This document shows positions 1 through 7,826 of a stretch of DNA of 64,000 nucleotides, piece after piece. Numbering within the stretch: the stretch's first letter is position 1; the number at the start of each line of letters is the position of its first letter. The notes under the pieces are model-generated. The model was not told the DNA's origin and did no database searches. It saw nothing but the letters and a program-made list of their open reading frames with translations. A program made the translations under genes and the position numbers. This DNA is from Thermoactinomyces vulgaris (GTDB taxonomy: Bacteria > Bacillota > Bacilli > Thermoactinomycetales > Thermoactinomycetaceae), in the NCBI RefSeq assembly GCF_003688725.1, contig NZ_REFP01000008.1, positions 186,001 to 250,000 on the forward strand. The letters run 5' to 3'.

Positions 1-471
1 AGCAAAGCGCAAGATGTTCCGGAACGGATTGAACAATTGCAAAACCGCCAGAAAGAGTTGGAAAGGGAAAACGAATCCCTCACGGCCAAGTTAAACCAGG
101 CTCAGGTTGCCAAATTGCTGAATCAGGTGCAGGAAGTGTCCGGAGTCCCGGTGCTCGCCACACAAGTGCAAGCCGGCGGCATGGAACCGTTGCGCTCGTT
201 AATGGACGATTTGCGTAAGCACCTCGAAGAAGGAGTCATCGTGCTGGGCGCGGCTTCAAACGGAAAAGTGTCCATTGTGGCTTCGGTCTCCCCCAAATAC
301 GTAAAGGAAGGGTTGCACGCCGGAAAATTGGTGAAAGAAGTGGCTGTCCAATGCGGTGGCGGCGGTGGCGGCCGTCCGGATATGGCGCAAGCCGGAGGCA
401 AGAAACCGGAACAATTGCCGGCTGCTTTGGCCGGAGTCAGTGAGTGGATCCGCCGGCAAATGTCCTGTTAA
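1..471 (+). CDS. alaS: alanyl-tRNA synthetase, C-terminal part (partial)
   Basis: This is the 3' end of alanyl-tRNA synthetase, which charges tRNA-Ala in the cytosol; the start lies upstream of the window. The frame is open from base 1. The visible 156 codons cover a short charged coiled stretch and the C-terminal DHHA1/C-Ala domain. The mark of that domain is the run of six glycines followed by RPDMAQAGG, which is conserved in bacterial AlaRS. The gene ends 76 bases before ireB, in the order alaS-ireB-ruvX-DUF1292-mltG known from many Bacillales. Confidence 0.95.
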   Translation, partial: SKAQDVPERIEQLQNRQKELERENESLTAKLNQAQVAKLLNQVQEVSGVPVLATQVQAGGMEPLRSLMDDLRKHLEEGVIVLGAASNGKVSIVASVSPKYVKEGLHAGKLVKEVAVQCGGGGGGRPDMAQAGGKKPEQLPAALAGVSEWIRRQMSC

Positions 472-547
472 AAACAAAGGATAATCCATTGCAAAAGGCG
501 AAGGATTAAAGTGCGGATCTTCATAAGAGAGGGGTGTGAGATCATCC

Positions 548-805
548 ATGGATGAAACGATGAAGTTTAATTTCCGAGGTGGAAATGAGATCGACCCTAA
601 AGATTTGTTGTTCCACGTTTATGAGGCCTTGAAGGAAAAAGGTTACAATCCGATCAGCCAAATTGTGGGCTACCTTATTTCAGGAGATCCGGCTTATATT
701 CCGCGCCATAAAAATGCCCGTGCCATGATCCGGAAAATGGAACGGGATGAAATTATCGAAGAACTCGTCAAGCACTACTTGGGTGTGGAAAGGCAGAATC
801 AATAA
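548..805 (+). CDS. ireB: IreB family regulatory phosphoprotein (UPF0297, YrzL-like)
   Basis: An 85-residue cytosolic protein of the IreB/UPF0297 family; in enterococci IreB is a substrate of the Ser/Thr kinase IreK and affects cephalosporin tolerance. The family signature is clear: TMKFNF near the N-terminus, then [20 protein letters not shown] and [11 protein letters not shown] chose the ATG at 548 over an in-frame GTG at 536 because it gives the family's MDETMKFNF start and lies a suitable distance behind GGGGTGTGA. It ends 15 bases before ruvX and is probably cotranscribed with it. Confidence 0.93.
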   Translation: MDETMKFNFRGGNEIDPKDLLFHVYEALKEKGYNPISQIVGYLISGDPAYIPRHKNARAMIRKMERDEIIEELVKHYLGVERQNQ

Positions 806-820
806 GAAAGGTATTGGAAA

Positions 821-1279
821 ATGGATTTGGATGAACTCTCTTCAAAGCATATAGATGATTTCCCCCGGATTCTGGGACTGGATGCAGGAGACCGGAGAAT
901 TGGCGTGGCGGTCAGCGATGCATTAGGGCTGACCGCTCAGGGCGTCAAAGTCATTGACCGCAAAAACAGTAACTGGTTGAAAGAATTGGACCAACTTGTG
1001 GAACAATATCAAATAAAAGAGCTGGTTGTCGGCTTCCCCCGCAACATGAACGGGACCATCGGTCCCCGCGGGGAGTTGAGCCGGCAACTGGCCGAAGAAT
1101 TAAAAAAGCGATATGGATATCCTGTGCACTTGTGGGATGAACGCTTGTCAACAGCAGCGGCAGAGCGCACCTTGATTGATGCCGATCTTTCCCGCCGCAA
1201 ACGGAAAAAGGTGGTTGACCAACTGGCTGCGACATGGATTTTGCAAGGATATCTGGATGCAAAGAGGAGGCAATTTTAA
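821..1279 (+). CDS. ruvX: YqgF/RuvX RNase H-like nuclease
   Basis: A 152-residue RNase H-fold protein annotated as putative Holliday junction resolvase RuvX; E. coli YqgF is also implicated in pre-16S rRNA 5' processing. The first active-site strand reads GLDAGDRRIGVAVSD, the middle part has VVGFPRNMNGT, and the last acidic strand is in WDERLSTAAAER. The ATG at 821 has a good Shine-Dalgarno sequence (AAGAAAGG) but adds about 14 residues before the usual family start (RILGLD), so the protein has a short N-terminal extension. The stop overlaps the next start by one base (TAATG). Confidence 0.93.
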   Translation: MDLDELSSKHIDDFPRILGLDAGDRRIGVAVSDALGLTAQGVKVIDRKNSNWLKELDQLVEQYQIKELVVGFPRNMNGTIGPRGELSRQLAEELKKRYGYPVHLWDERLSTAAAERTLIDADLSRRKRKKVVDQLAATWILQGYLDAKRRQF

Positions 1280-1605
1280 TGGCACATAATCATGAACCGG
1301 AATACTTGATCATTCCGACGGAAAACGGGAAAGAGGAAAAGTTTGAGATCTTATATACGTTTGATCATGATGAAACAGGCAAAAGCTATATGTTTGTCAC
1401 GCCGGTCGACGGGGAACAAGGCGGGGAACCGGACGAACAGGAGCCTTACCAAGAAGTGATGGCTTTTCGCTATACCGAAGAGGATGGCAATTTGAATCTG
1501 GAAATGATTGAAGAAGAGAATGAAGAAGAATGGGATATGGTGGAAGAAGTGTTTAACACACTGGTGAGTGAATTGGAAGAGGAAAGTGAGGAAAATGAAC
1601 AATAA
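1279..1605 (+). CDS. DUF1292 protein (YrzB-like), first tandem copy
   Basis: A 108-residue acidic protein of the DUF1292 family, in the position of B. subtilis yrzB downstream of ruvX. Its function is not known. The start ATG overlaps the ruvX stop and is preceded by AAGAGGAGG, so the two are translationally coupled. The N-terminal half has the family pattern EYLIIPTENG and KFEILYTFDHDETGKSYM; the last 30 residues are mostly Glu. The next gene is a shorter relative and overlaps it by 11 bases. Confidence 0.88.
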   Translation: MAHNHEPEYLIIPTENGKEEKFEILYTFDHDETGKSYMFVTPVDGEQGGEPDEQEPYQEVMAFRYTEEDGNLNLEMIEEENEEEWDMVEEVFNTLVSELEEESEENEQ

Positions 1606-1891
1606 CAACCTGTCGGTTCACGGAGCAAGAGAAGTGAATATCTTGCGTCAGCAATATCCGGATCACATGGTTTCCAATGTCGAACCGGCCGGCACTCCTT
1701 ACCGGATTGTCCATGAAGTTGAAGTGAACGGACAACACTATGCTTTGTTGCAAAAAGACGGCGATCATCCGGATGATCTGCACTTGTTTCATGTCAATCA
1801 AGGGCGCATCGAAGAAATTGAGGATGAGCAAGAGTGGGAAAATATTGCCGATGCCGTTGACGAAATGTTATATTTTCATGACTTTCAGTAA
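1595..1891 (+). CDS. DUF1292-like protein, second tandem copy
   Basis: A 98-residue acidic protein starting at ATG 1595 inside the end of the previous gene, with GAGGAAAGTGAGG as ribosome binding site. It looks like a diverged paralogue of that gene. Both have a strand of the type YRIVHEVEVNG or FEILYTFDHDE, then a YALL or YMFV strand, then a Glu-rich helix (IEDEQEWENIADAVDEM against EEENEEEWDMVEEVF). No function is known. It is the last gene before a strong terminator, so ireB-ruvX-DUF1292-DUF1292 form one unit. Confidence 0.75.
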   Translation: MNNNNLSVHGAREVNILRQQYPDHMVSNVEPAGTPYRIVHEVEVNGQHYALLQKDGDHPDDLHLFHVNQGRIEEIEDEQEWENIADAVDEMLYFHDFQ

Positions 1892-1918
1892 AAACGGGGG
1901 GAACCCCGTTTTCTTTTT
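1891..1918 (+). terminator. rho-independent terminator of the ireB-ruvX-DUF1292 unit
   Basis: A perfect nine-base stem (AAAACGGGG / CCCCGTTTT) with a four-base loop is followed by CTTTTT and begins at the last base of the stop codon. Confidence 0.85.
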
Positions 1919-1994
1919 GATAAACTGTGCTAACATAGAGAAGGGTTTCTTGTAATAAAGAAGAGATTTAATCAGAAAAAGGAGTCCACGTCTC

Positions 1995-3068
1995 ATGAAA
2001 TGGTTTTGGCGCATCTTCTTTACCATTGCGCTACTGGCCGGTTGGGGGATTCTGGGTTACTTCTTTATGGATTTCACTTTGGGCTCATCGGAACGAACCG
2101 AACCAGTGGCGGTGGAAATCCCTAAAAATACATCATTGAAGCAAGTCGGCAAGATTTTGGAGGAAAAGCAAATCATTCGCCGGTCCTATTGTTTCGGTCT
2201 TTATGTTTTTCTCAAGCAAAAGACCAACCTGCAAGCCGGGAATTACCTGATTGAGCCTGATGAAGACATCGATCGAATATTAGAAAAATTTTCTAAAGGC
2301 GAAGAAAACGTTGTTACGGTGACCATTCCCGAAGGATGGGATGCCATGAAAATCGCCAATCGCCTTGAAAAGGAAAAAGAGGATTTTGACAAAGAAAAGT
2401 TTCTAGATTTATTGAATAGTAAAAAACCAAAATATAATTTTGAGGTGAACATTCCCCAAAATCCCGACCGACCGTTTAAATTGGAAGGATATTTGTTCCC
2501 CAGCACCTATGACTTTCCAAAAACGGCTTCGGAAGAGGAAATCATCAACATCATGCTGGGCCAGTTTGCACAGCGTGTCGAAAAACTGAAAATTCGTGAC
2601 CGGCTCAATCAAAATGAACCGGAAAAAGGCATGACGTTGGATAAGCTGGTGACAATTGCGTCGCTGGTGGAAAGGGAAGGAAAGGCAAAGCAGGAATATC
2701 CGCGCATTTCCGGTGTGATTTATAACCGGCTGCACAGCACCGATAATCAGAAACTGGGAATCGACGCCACTTTTTTGTATGTGACGCAGTTGAAGGAGGA
2801 ATGGAAGGATATTCCTTTTCATCAGTTGAAATACAAACAGCACCCGTATAATACATATCAAGTCAAAGGTTTGCCGCCGGGGCCGATCGCCAATCCGGGG
2901 GAAGAAGCGTTGCGCGCCGCTTTGGAACCGGAACAGCATTCTTACCAGTATTATGTCACCAAGGGAGATGGCAGCGGCGAACATTACTTTGCCGAGACGT
3001 ATGAGCAGCATAATCAGTACATCAAAATGAGTAATGCCAATCAAGCACAAAGAGAACAGAAAAATTAA
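1995..3068 (+). CDS. mltG: endolytic murein transglycosylase MltG (YrrL-like)
   Basis: A 357-residue membrane-anchored lytic transglycosylase that cuts nascent peptidoglycan strands and is thought to terminate glycan synthesis. There is one N-terminal membrane segment (residues about 5-26), then the YceG/MltG domain. The catalytic glutamate is E226 in TIASLVEREG; LEGYLFPSTYDF and the C-terminal GLPPGPIANPG are family marks. The ATG at 1995 follows AAAAAGGAG. The length is normal for Firmicutes MltG. It stands alone between two terminators. Confidence 0.95.
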   Translation: MKWFWRIFFTIALLAGWGILGYFFMDFTLGSSERTEPVAVEIPKNTSLKQVGKILEEKQIIRRSYCFGLYVFLKQKTNLQAGNYLIEPDEDIDRILEKFSKGEENVVTVTIPEGWDAMKIANRLEKEKEDFDKEKFLDLLNSKKPKYNFEVNIPQNPDRPFKLEGYLFPSTYDFPKTASEEEIINIMLGQFAQRVEKLKIRDRLNQNEPEKGMTLDKLVTIASLVEREGKAKQEYPRISGVIYNRLHSTDNQKLGIDATFLYVTQLKEEWKDIPFHQLKYKQHPYNTYQVKGLPPGPIANPGEEALRAALEPEQHSYQYYVTKGDGSGEHYFAETYEQHNQYIKMSNANQAQREQKN

Positions 3069-3074
3069 CAGGAG

Positions 3075-3105
3075 AAAGCTCTTGCAAAAATGCAAGAGCT
3101 TTTTT
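3075..3105 (+). terminator. rho-independent terminator after mltG
   Basis: A twelve-base perfect stem (AAAGCTCTTGCA and its complement) with an AAAA loop runs straight into a T tract, seven bases after the mltG stop. Confidence 0.92.
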
Positions 3106-3186
3106 GGGCAAAAAAAAAGGGATTTTCTGAAAAAATGCTGAACAGAAAGAACATCGCGCTGAATAAATAATGGTTTATTTTCTTTT

Positions 3187-3214
3187 TTGGTATGAAAGAC
3201 TGCTTTGATATAAG
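3187..3214 (+). promoter_or_regulatory. possible sigma-A promoter of the penicillin-binding protein gene
   Basis: TTGGTA (3187-3192), a 16-base spacer and TATAAG (3209-3214) resemble a vegetative promoter. A start near 3221 would begin the transcript at the hairpin that covers the Shine-Dalgarno sequence of the next gene. Confidence 0.4.
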
Positions 3215-3220
3215 AAGTAT

Positions 3221-3262
3221 ACCCCGCTTTCATCCTGTCGAAGCTGATGAAAGAAGTGGGGT
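3221..3262 (+). promoter_or_regulatory. hairpin covering the Shine-Dalgarno sequence of the PBP gene
   Basis: CTTTCATC (3227-3234) pairs perfectly with GATGAAAG (3246-3253). The outer ACCCC (3221-3225) can pair with GGGGT (3258-3262) across a small internal loop. The right arm contains the GTGGGG that precedes the ATG at 3269, so folding would hide the ribosome binding site. There is no T run, so it is not a terminator. Confidence 0.5.
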
Positions 3263-3268
3263 GTCATC

Positions 3269-5071
3269 ATGAAACGAAATTGGCGAAGCATCACAGTCAG
3301 CTTGTTGATTTTGTCCATGTTTGCAGTGATTTTGGTTCGGTTGTACATGATTCAGATCGCCTCGGCGCGGTCTTTTGAAATTGTGAATAAACAAGTTGAT
3401 TTGGTCACCATGGCACAAACGCGGCAAAACAAAGAAATTGTGATTCAAAGCGGTCGCGGGGACATTTTGGATCGCCATCAAGAAACGCTGGTTGGAGGGA
3501 ACGATTGGCATTTGCTGATCTTTCCGCAAAGTGAAGAGCAGCTCAAGCTGCGCGAGGAGCAATTCAAACAGATTGCCGAATGGATCCATTATCCGTATGA
3601 GGCATTCCGACGCCAGTTGTTGCATCTGAAGTCTCCCGCGATCTTGTCAGGCATTCGCGGGGAAGAAATCACCCTGTCCCCCTTGGAGCGGGAGAGGATC
3701 GAAGCGATGAACATCCCGGGGGTGATGGTGGTTCAATCGGACCAGCGCATGACATTAAACCAAGTGGCGGAACAAGTGATCGGACAGATTGCCCGCAGTC
3801 CGCTCCTTTTGAAAAACCGGTATCAGGAGCAAGCCCAAAACGGAAATTGGCATCCCGAATCATTCATTGGAATCTCCGGGCTTGAACAAGCTTTTGAACC
3901 ATTTTTGCACGGAGAAGAAGAGCATCTTTTAATTTATACCAAGGCACGGACGGGAAAACCGTTAAACGGGGTGCAGATGAAACGAAAAGATATTCAACGC
4001 GGATCCGGAGACCGGCCCAAGACCCTTGTCACCACATTGGACAAAGAGATTCAGCAAATGGCGGAAAACCTGTTGCAAGAAGAAAGTGTGGATGACGGTG
4101 CAGTGGTGATTCAGGAGATCTCTTCCGGGGATATCCTGGCGATGGCCAGCCGGCCGAAAGGAAATTCGGAAAAGGAAGGGGAAAATCATTGGGAAAACCG
4201 GGCGGTGATGGAGGCAACACCCGGCTCGATCTTTAAGACTGTGGTTGCGGTGGCGGCTTTGGATCAGGGATTGGTCCGCCCGGACACCACTTTCCATTGC
4301 AAAGGAAAATTGGATCAATATCATTTGCGGGACAATGATCCCGAAGGGCACGGAAAAATTACGTTTGCCGAAGCTTATGCCAAGTCCTGCAATATTGTTT
4401 TTGGCACCGTGGCCAAAACACTCGGCCCTGAAAAACTGGAAGAGTATGCGAAGCGGTTGGGGCTCGGGCAAAAAGTGATCTGGAACGGCAAAGTGTTTCA
4501 CGACCCGTCGTTTGCGCAGTTGGCTGAAGAGCAAACGGGACTGATTTTTGCAGATTCCACGAATAAAAAAGATGAAGGGGTTTTGGTGCAAACCGGGATC
4601 GGACAGCGCGATGTCCGGATGACCCCGGTTCAGGCAACCAATATGATCACTTCGGTCTTCCATCAGGGAAAAACCATGGAACCGCGTCTGGTGAAGGAAA
4701 TCAAAGATGCTGAAGGGCGCATGTTATTTCGCTTTCGGGAGCAGACAATCGAAGGGGCCAAACCGCTCAAGCCGGAAACCGCCGCATCCGTCAAAGCGCT
4801 GATGCGTCAAGTCGTCACAGATGGCACGGCTTCATCGCTTAAAAATGCAACCTGGTCCCTGGCGGGGAAGACGGGAACGGCTCAGATCGGGGTGGACAAA
4901 GACCGGTACAACAAATGGATGATCGGTTTCGGCCCCGTGGAAACGCCGCGTTATTCGGTGGCCGTGTTGTTGCGTTCGGTGGATGATGCCGGTGATCAAA
5001 GAGCGATAAAAATCTTTGAAAAAGTGATGAACAATTTGGCTGATTTGGAAAAAAAGCGGGCAAAAGAGTGA
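3269..5071 (+). CDS. class B penicillin-binding protein (transpeptidase)
   Basis: A 600-residue membrane-anchored peptidoglycan transpeptidase. A single N-terminal membrane segment (about residues 7-27) is followed by a PBP-dimerisation region and the transpeptidase domain. The three active-site motifs are present: SIFK (S320), SCN (from S373) and KTGT (from K534). Size and place, close behind mltG in this cluster, resemble B. subtilis PbpI (YrrR), but I cannot separate this from other class B PBPs by sight. No PASTA domain is seen. The ATG at 3269 may be controlled by the hairpin just upstream. Confidence 0.9.
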   Translation: MKRNWRSITVSLLILSMFAVILVRLYMIQIASARSFEIVNKQVDLVTMAQTRQNKEIVIQSGRGDILDRHQETLVGGNDWHLLIFPQSEEQLKLREEQFKQIAEWIHYPYEAFRRQLLHLKSPAILSGIRGEEITLSPLERERIEAMNIPGVMVVQSDQRMTLNQVAEQVIGQIARSPLLLKNRYQEQAQNGNWHPESFIGISGLEQAFEPFLHGEEEHLLIYTKARTGKPLNGVQMKRKDIQRGSGDRPKTLVTTLDKEIQQMAENLLQEESVDDGAVVIQEISSGDILAMASRPKGNSEKEGENHWENRAVMEATPGSIFKTVVAVAALDQGLVRPDTTFHCKGKLDQYHLRDNDPEGHGKITFAEAYAKSCNIVFGTVAKTLGPEKLEEYAKRLGLGQKVIWNGKVFHDPSFAQLAEEQTGLIFADSTNKKDEGVLVQTGIGQRDVRMTPVQATNMITSVFHQGKTMEPRLVKEIKDAEGRMLFRFREQTIEGAKPLKPETAASVKALMRQVVTDGTASSLKNATWSLAGKTGTAQIGVDKDRYNKWMIGFGPVETPRYSVAVLLRSVDDAGDQRAIKIFEKVMNNLADLEKKRAKE

Positions 5072-5155
5072 AGGAATCCATAAAAATGCGGAAAAAAGAA
5101 TAATTATTTCCGCGGGCGATGTGAAAGTTATTGGTTTCACAAGATGTTCTTCTGG

Positions 5156-5184
5156 TTGTTTTGTGATTCCTATCCGATTATGAT
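5156..5184 (+). promoter_or_regulatory. sigma-A type promoter of the 5225 gene
   Basis: TTGTTT (5156-5161), a 17-base spacer and TATGAT (5179-5184) lie 40 bases before the start codon. A small GTGAAA/TTTCAC inverted repeat (5121-5140) lies just upstream. Confidence 0.55.
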
Positions 5185-5224
5185 ATTAGTAGTATTGTAG
5201 GTTTTAAATAAAGGAGTAGAAATC

Positions 5225-5551
5225 ATGAAAATCACCGTTAATTTATCAAAGGCCGAACTTGATTTAATTGAAGAAGCTCTTTTGCAATATCAAAATCTTT
5301 TGCTCAAATCAAAAGATCAAGATGAAATGGTCAATGACGAGTTAAAATTGGTGCGCCGCGTTTTGGAAGAGTTTGGGATGGAAGATTTGGAGGAGAATTC
5401 TCAGGATCAACCACAGTCCCAGCAAAAGGCATTGCCGATGCCTCCGGGCGGAAACCAATATCAGCCGCCGCAGGGCCAGTACGCTTCTCCCAATCAATAC
5501 CATGGTCCCAATACCTTTGTAGCTCCCAATCAATATCCATTTTCTCGTTAA
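5225..5551 (+). CDS. hypothetical protein with Pro/Gln/Tyr-rich tail
   Basis: A 108-residue protein I do not recognise. Residues 1-55 are predicted helical and charged (SKAELDLIEEALLQYQNLLL). The second half is a low-complexity tail rich in Pro, Gln, Asn and Tyr with the repeated element PNQY (three times), probably disordered. It has its own promoter, an AAAGGAG ribosome binding site nine bases upstream of the ATG, and a terminator behind it. No signal peptide or membrane segment is seen. Confidence 0.75.
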   Translation: MKITVNLSKAELDLIEEALLQYQNLLLKSKDQDEMVNDELKLVRRVLEEFGMEDLEENSQDQPQSQQKALPMPPGGNQYQPPQGQYASPNQYHGPNTFVAPNQYPFSR

Positions 5552-5567
5552 ATGGATTCAGTAAATC

Positions 5568-5606
5568 AGCGCCTCTGATTTTCATACTCTTCAGATGGCG
5601 CTTTTA
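5568..5606 (+). terminator. terminator after the 5225 gene
   Basis: AGCGCC-T-CTGA (from 5568) pairs with TCAG-AT-GGCGCT (to 5602) around a twelve-base loop, followed by TTTTA. The short T run makes it moderate in strength. Confidence 0.6.
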
Positions 5607-5676
5607 TATTGGATGCCGGATCATGTTATGATGTACATGAACAAAGATGATTGGTGCATATGCCAAAGGGAGAAAG

Positions 5677-5958
5677 ATGATGAAGGAACAAGAAGTGAAA
5701 AATATTTTAAAAAACTTGAAAGTCGGGGAATCGACTTATTTTTCGACGTCGAAGGATGAACATAAGATTGAAGTGGAAAGAGTGTTCAAAGGTTTGGACG
5801 AAGGTTGGATGGTGATTTATCAGGGAGAGCGCAAGGTTTTTAGTGATTTGGATGAAGCGGCCCGCTTTTTGTCCCAACATTGGGAAGTGAATATCAAAAA
5901 GCGTATGCAAAACCAATATCAGGAAATGAATGATTTGATTGATTTGGGAGAATACTGA
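5677..5958 (+). CDS. hypothetical small protein
   Basis: A 93-residue soluble protein I cannot assign. Beta-type segments (GESTYFSTSKDE, GWMVIYQGERKVF) are followed by a helix (DLDEAARFLSQHWEVNIKKR). The ATG at 5677 follows AAAGGGAGA; an adjacent ATG at 5680 is equally possible, and an ATG at 5647 lacks a ribosome binding site. It is a single-gene unit with a terminator behind it. Nothing in the sequence links it to the neighbouring transporter. Confidence 0.7.
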   Translation: MMKEQEVKNILKNLKVGESTYFSTSKDEHKIEVERVFKGLDEGWMVIYQGERKVFSDLDEAARFLSQHWEVNIKKRMQNQYQEMNDLIDLGEY

Positions 5959-5963
5959 TCTTG

Positions 5964-6002
5964 AGAGGATTGGGGAAACAGATTCCTCAATCCTTTTTTT
6001 TA
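5964..6002 (+). terminator. terminator after the 5677 gene
   Basis: AGGATTG (5966-5972) pairs with CAATCCT (5988-5994), extended by GGAA/TTCC with one mismatch, and runs into eight T residues. Confidence 0.8.
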
Positions 6003-6106
6003 TTCTCTTTGAAAAAACACGGTTTAAAAATCGAAAAACCGGGGAATATATCTTAATTATGAAACCGGAGCATTTTTACCAGTCTGTAAATAGGAAGGAT
6101 TGAAGC

Positions 6107-7642
6107 ATGAAAAAATTTACCAACGTCTTCATTATTTCAGTGATTATTTCCTTTGTCTTTATTTTGTGGGGGGGTGTCGCCCCAAAACATATTCTGACGG
6201 TCATGAACGATATCCAGACTTTTTTGCAGGATAAGTTTGGTTGGTTCTATTTGTTTTCCACCACGGCCTTTTTGATCTTTTCTTTATTCCTCATTTTCAG
6301 CCGCTATGGAAATATTCGACTCGGAAAGGATACCGATCGTCCCGAATTTGGCACCATTTCATGGTTTGCCATGTTATTCAGTGCCGGAATGGGGATCGGA
6401 CTGGTCTTTTGGGGAACAGCTGAGCCGTTGTCCCATCTTTATCAGCCGATCTTTGCCCAACCAGGTTCCGGTACCGCCGCCAATGATGCGATGCGTTATT
6501 CCTTCTTCCACTGGGGATTGCATCCATGGGGAATTTATGCCCTTTTGGGATTGGCGCTTGCTTATGCAAACTTTCGAAAAGATGCTCCGGGATTGATCAG
6601 CCACACCTTTTATCCACTGTTGAAAGAGAAAGTGAAGGGACCGGTCGGGAAAACAATTGATATTATTTCCGTTTATGCCACGGTGTTCGGCGTGGCCACT
6701 TCCTTGGGATTGGGGGCCATTCAGATCGGCGGAGGGCTTTCTTTTGTGACGCCGCTGGAAAATAACATCCTCACCCAATTCATCGCCATTGTGATTGTGA
6801 CCGGCTTGTTTATTCTTTCGACCACCACCGGGCTGAATAAAGGGATCAAGTACTTGAGCAATATCAATATTCTGATTGCGGTATTGTTGATGTTTTTTGT
6901 TTTGTTCACGGGACCGACCAAGTTTATCATGAATTTGTTCACATCCACGTTGGGGGCGTATATTCAGGAGTTGCCCCGGATGAGTTTCTATTTGGGGCCG
7001 TTTAATCCGCAGGCTAATGAATGGATTCAAAGTTGGACGATCTTTTACTGGGCATGGTGGATTGCTTGGGCTCCGTTTGTCGGAACGTTTATTGCCCGCA
7101 TTTCAAAAGGGCGCACGGTGCGGGAATTTGTGATCGGCGTCCTCTTGGTGCCCACCTTTTTCGGGGCATTTTGGTTCAGCGTTTTCGGAGGAACCGGACT
7201 TCACATGGAGATGTCGGATGGTATTCCGCTTTTTGAACAGATGAGCGAGCAGGGAACCGAAGTGGCTCTGTTCTCGATGCTTTCCCATTTGCCGTTGAGC
7301 GGGATTATGATTGTGCTTGCCGTGATTTTGATCAGCACGTTTTTCATTACTTCCGCCGACTCGGCAACGTTTGTGCTGGGAATGCAGACGACGGACGGGA
7401 GTTTAAACCCTTCCAATACCGTCAAATGGATTTGGGGACTCATTATTTCCGCTTCGGCTTTGATCTTGCTTTACTCCGGCGGATTGGAAGGATTGCAGAT
7501 GGCATCGATTATTGCTGCTTTTCCATTTGCCTTTATCCTGATCGGTGTGGCGGTTTCCTTGTTGAAGGCGTTCCGCCAGGAAGTGCCCAAAAGAAGAAGA
7601 GCGGGAACCCCGAAAGAGCCGGGATCGGCCAAAGCGAAGTAA
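6107..7642 (+). CDS. BCCT family betaine/carnitine/choline transporter
   Basis: A 511-residue transporter of the BCCT family, which takes up trimethylammonium osmolytes such as glycine betaine, mostly by sodium symport. About twelve membrane segments are visible. Family marks are AGMGIGLVFWGTAEPL (the glycine-rich unwound helix) and the aromatic YWAWWIAWAPFVG before ARISKGRTVREF. It most resembles OpuD-type betaine carriers, but substrate cannot be settled by eye. The last 25 residues are basic and hydrophilic. The gene stands alone and has its own terminator. Confidence 0.92.
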   Translation: MKKFTNVFIISVIISFVFILWGGVAPKHILTVMNDIQTFLQDKFGWFYLFSTTAFLIFSLFLIFSRYGNIRLGKDTDRPEFGTISWFAMLFSAGMGIGLVFWGTAEPLSHLYQPIFAQPGSGTAANDAMRYSFFHWGLHPWGIYALLGLALAYANFRKDAPGLISHTFYPLLKEKVKGPVGKTIDIISVYATVFGVATSLGLGAIQIGGGLSFVTPLENNILTQFIAIVIVTGLFILSTTTGLNKGIKYLSNINILIAVLLMFFVLFTGPTKFIMNLFTSTLGAYIQELPRMSFYLGPFNPQANEWIQSWTIFYWAWWIAWAPFVGTFIARISKGRTVREFVIGVLLVPTFFGAFWFSVFGGTGLHMEMSDGIPLFEQMSEQGTEVALFSMLSHLPLSGIMIVLAVILISTFFITSADSATFVLGMQTTDGSLNPSNTVKWIWGLIISASALILLYSGGLEGLQMASIIAAFPFAFILIGVAVSLLKAFRQEVPKRRRAGTPKEPGSAKAK

Positions 7643-7660
7643 GCATCTCGACTTGACTTG

Positions 7661-7699
7661 AAAACCACTTCTGAATGTCATTTCAGAAGTGGTTTTTTT
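7661..7699 (+). terminator. rho-independent terminator after the BCCT gene
   Basis: AAAACCACTTCTGAA pairs perfectly across a short loop with TTCAGAAGTGGTTTT and continues into further T residues. Confidence 0.93.
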
Positions 7700-7826
7700 A
7701 AACGGGGAAGGTGTTGGTGGCAAGCGGAAATATGTTAGTATGGAAAAGAAATAAAACCATTTAAAAGTATATTATTAAAAAACGGAATCTTTTTTTAATT
7801 CAATCCAATTAAAGGCGGTTGGTACG

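Noticed and set aside
2409-3233. A 274-codon minus-strand frame over mltG
   Set aside because: It overlaps a certain gene and its terminator, and encodes Phe/Leu-rich sequence without a domain.
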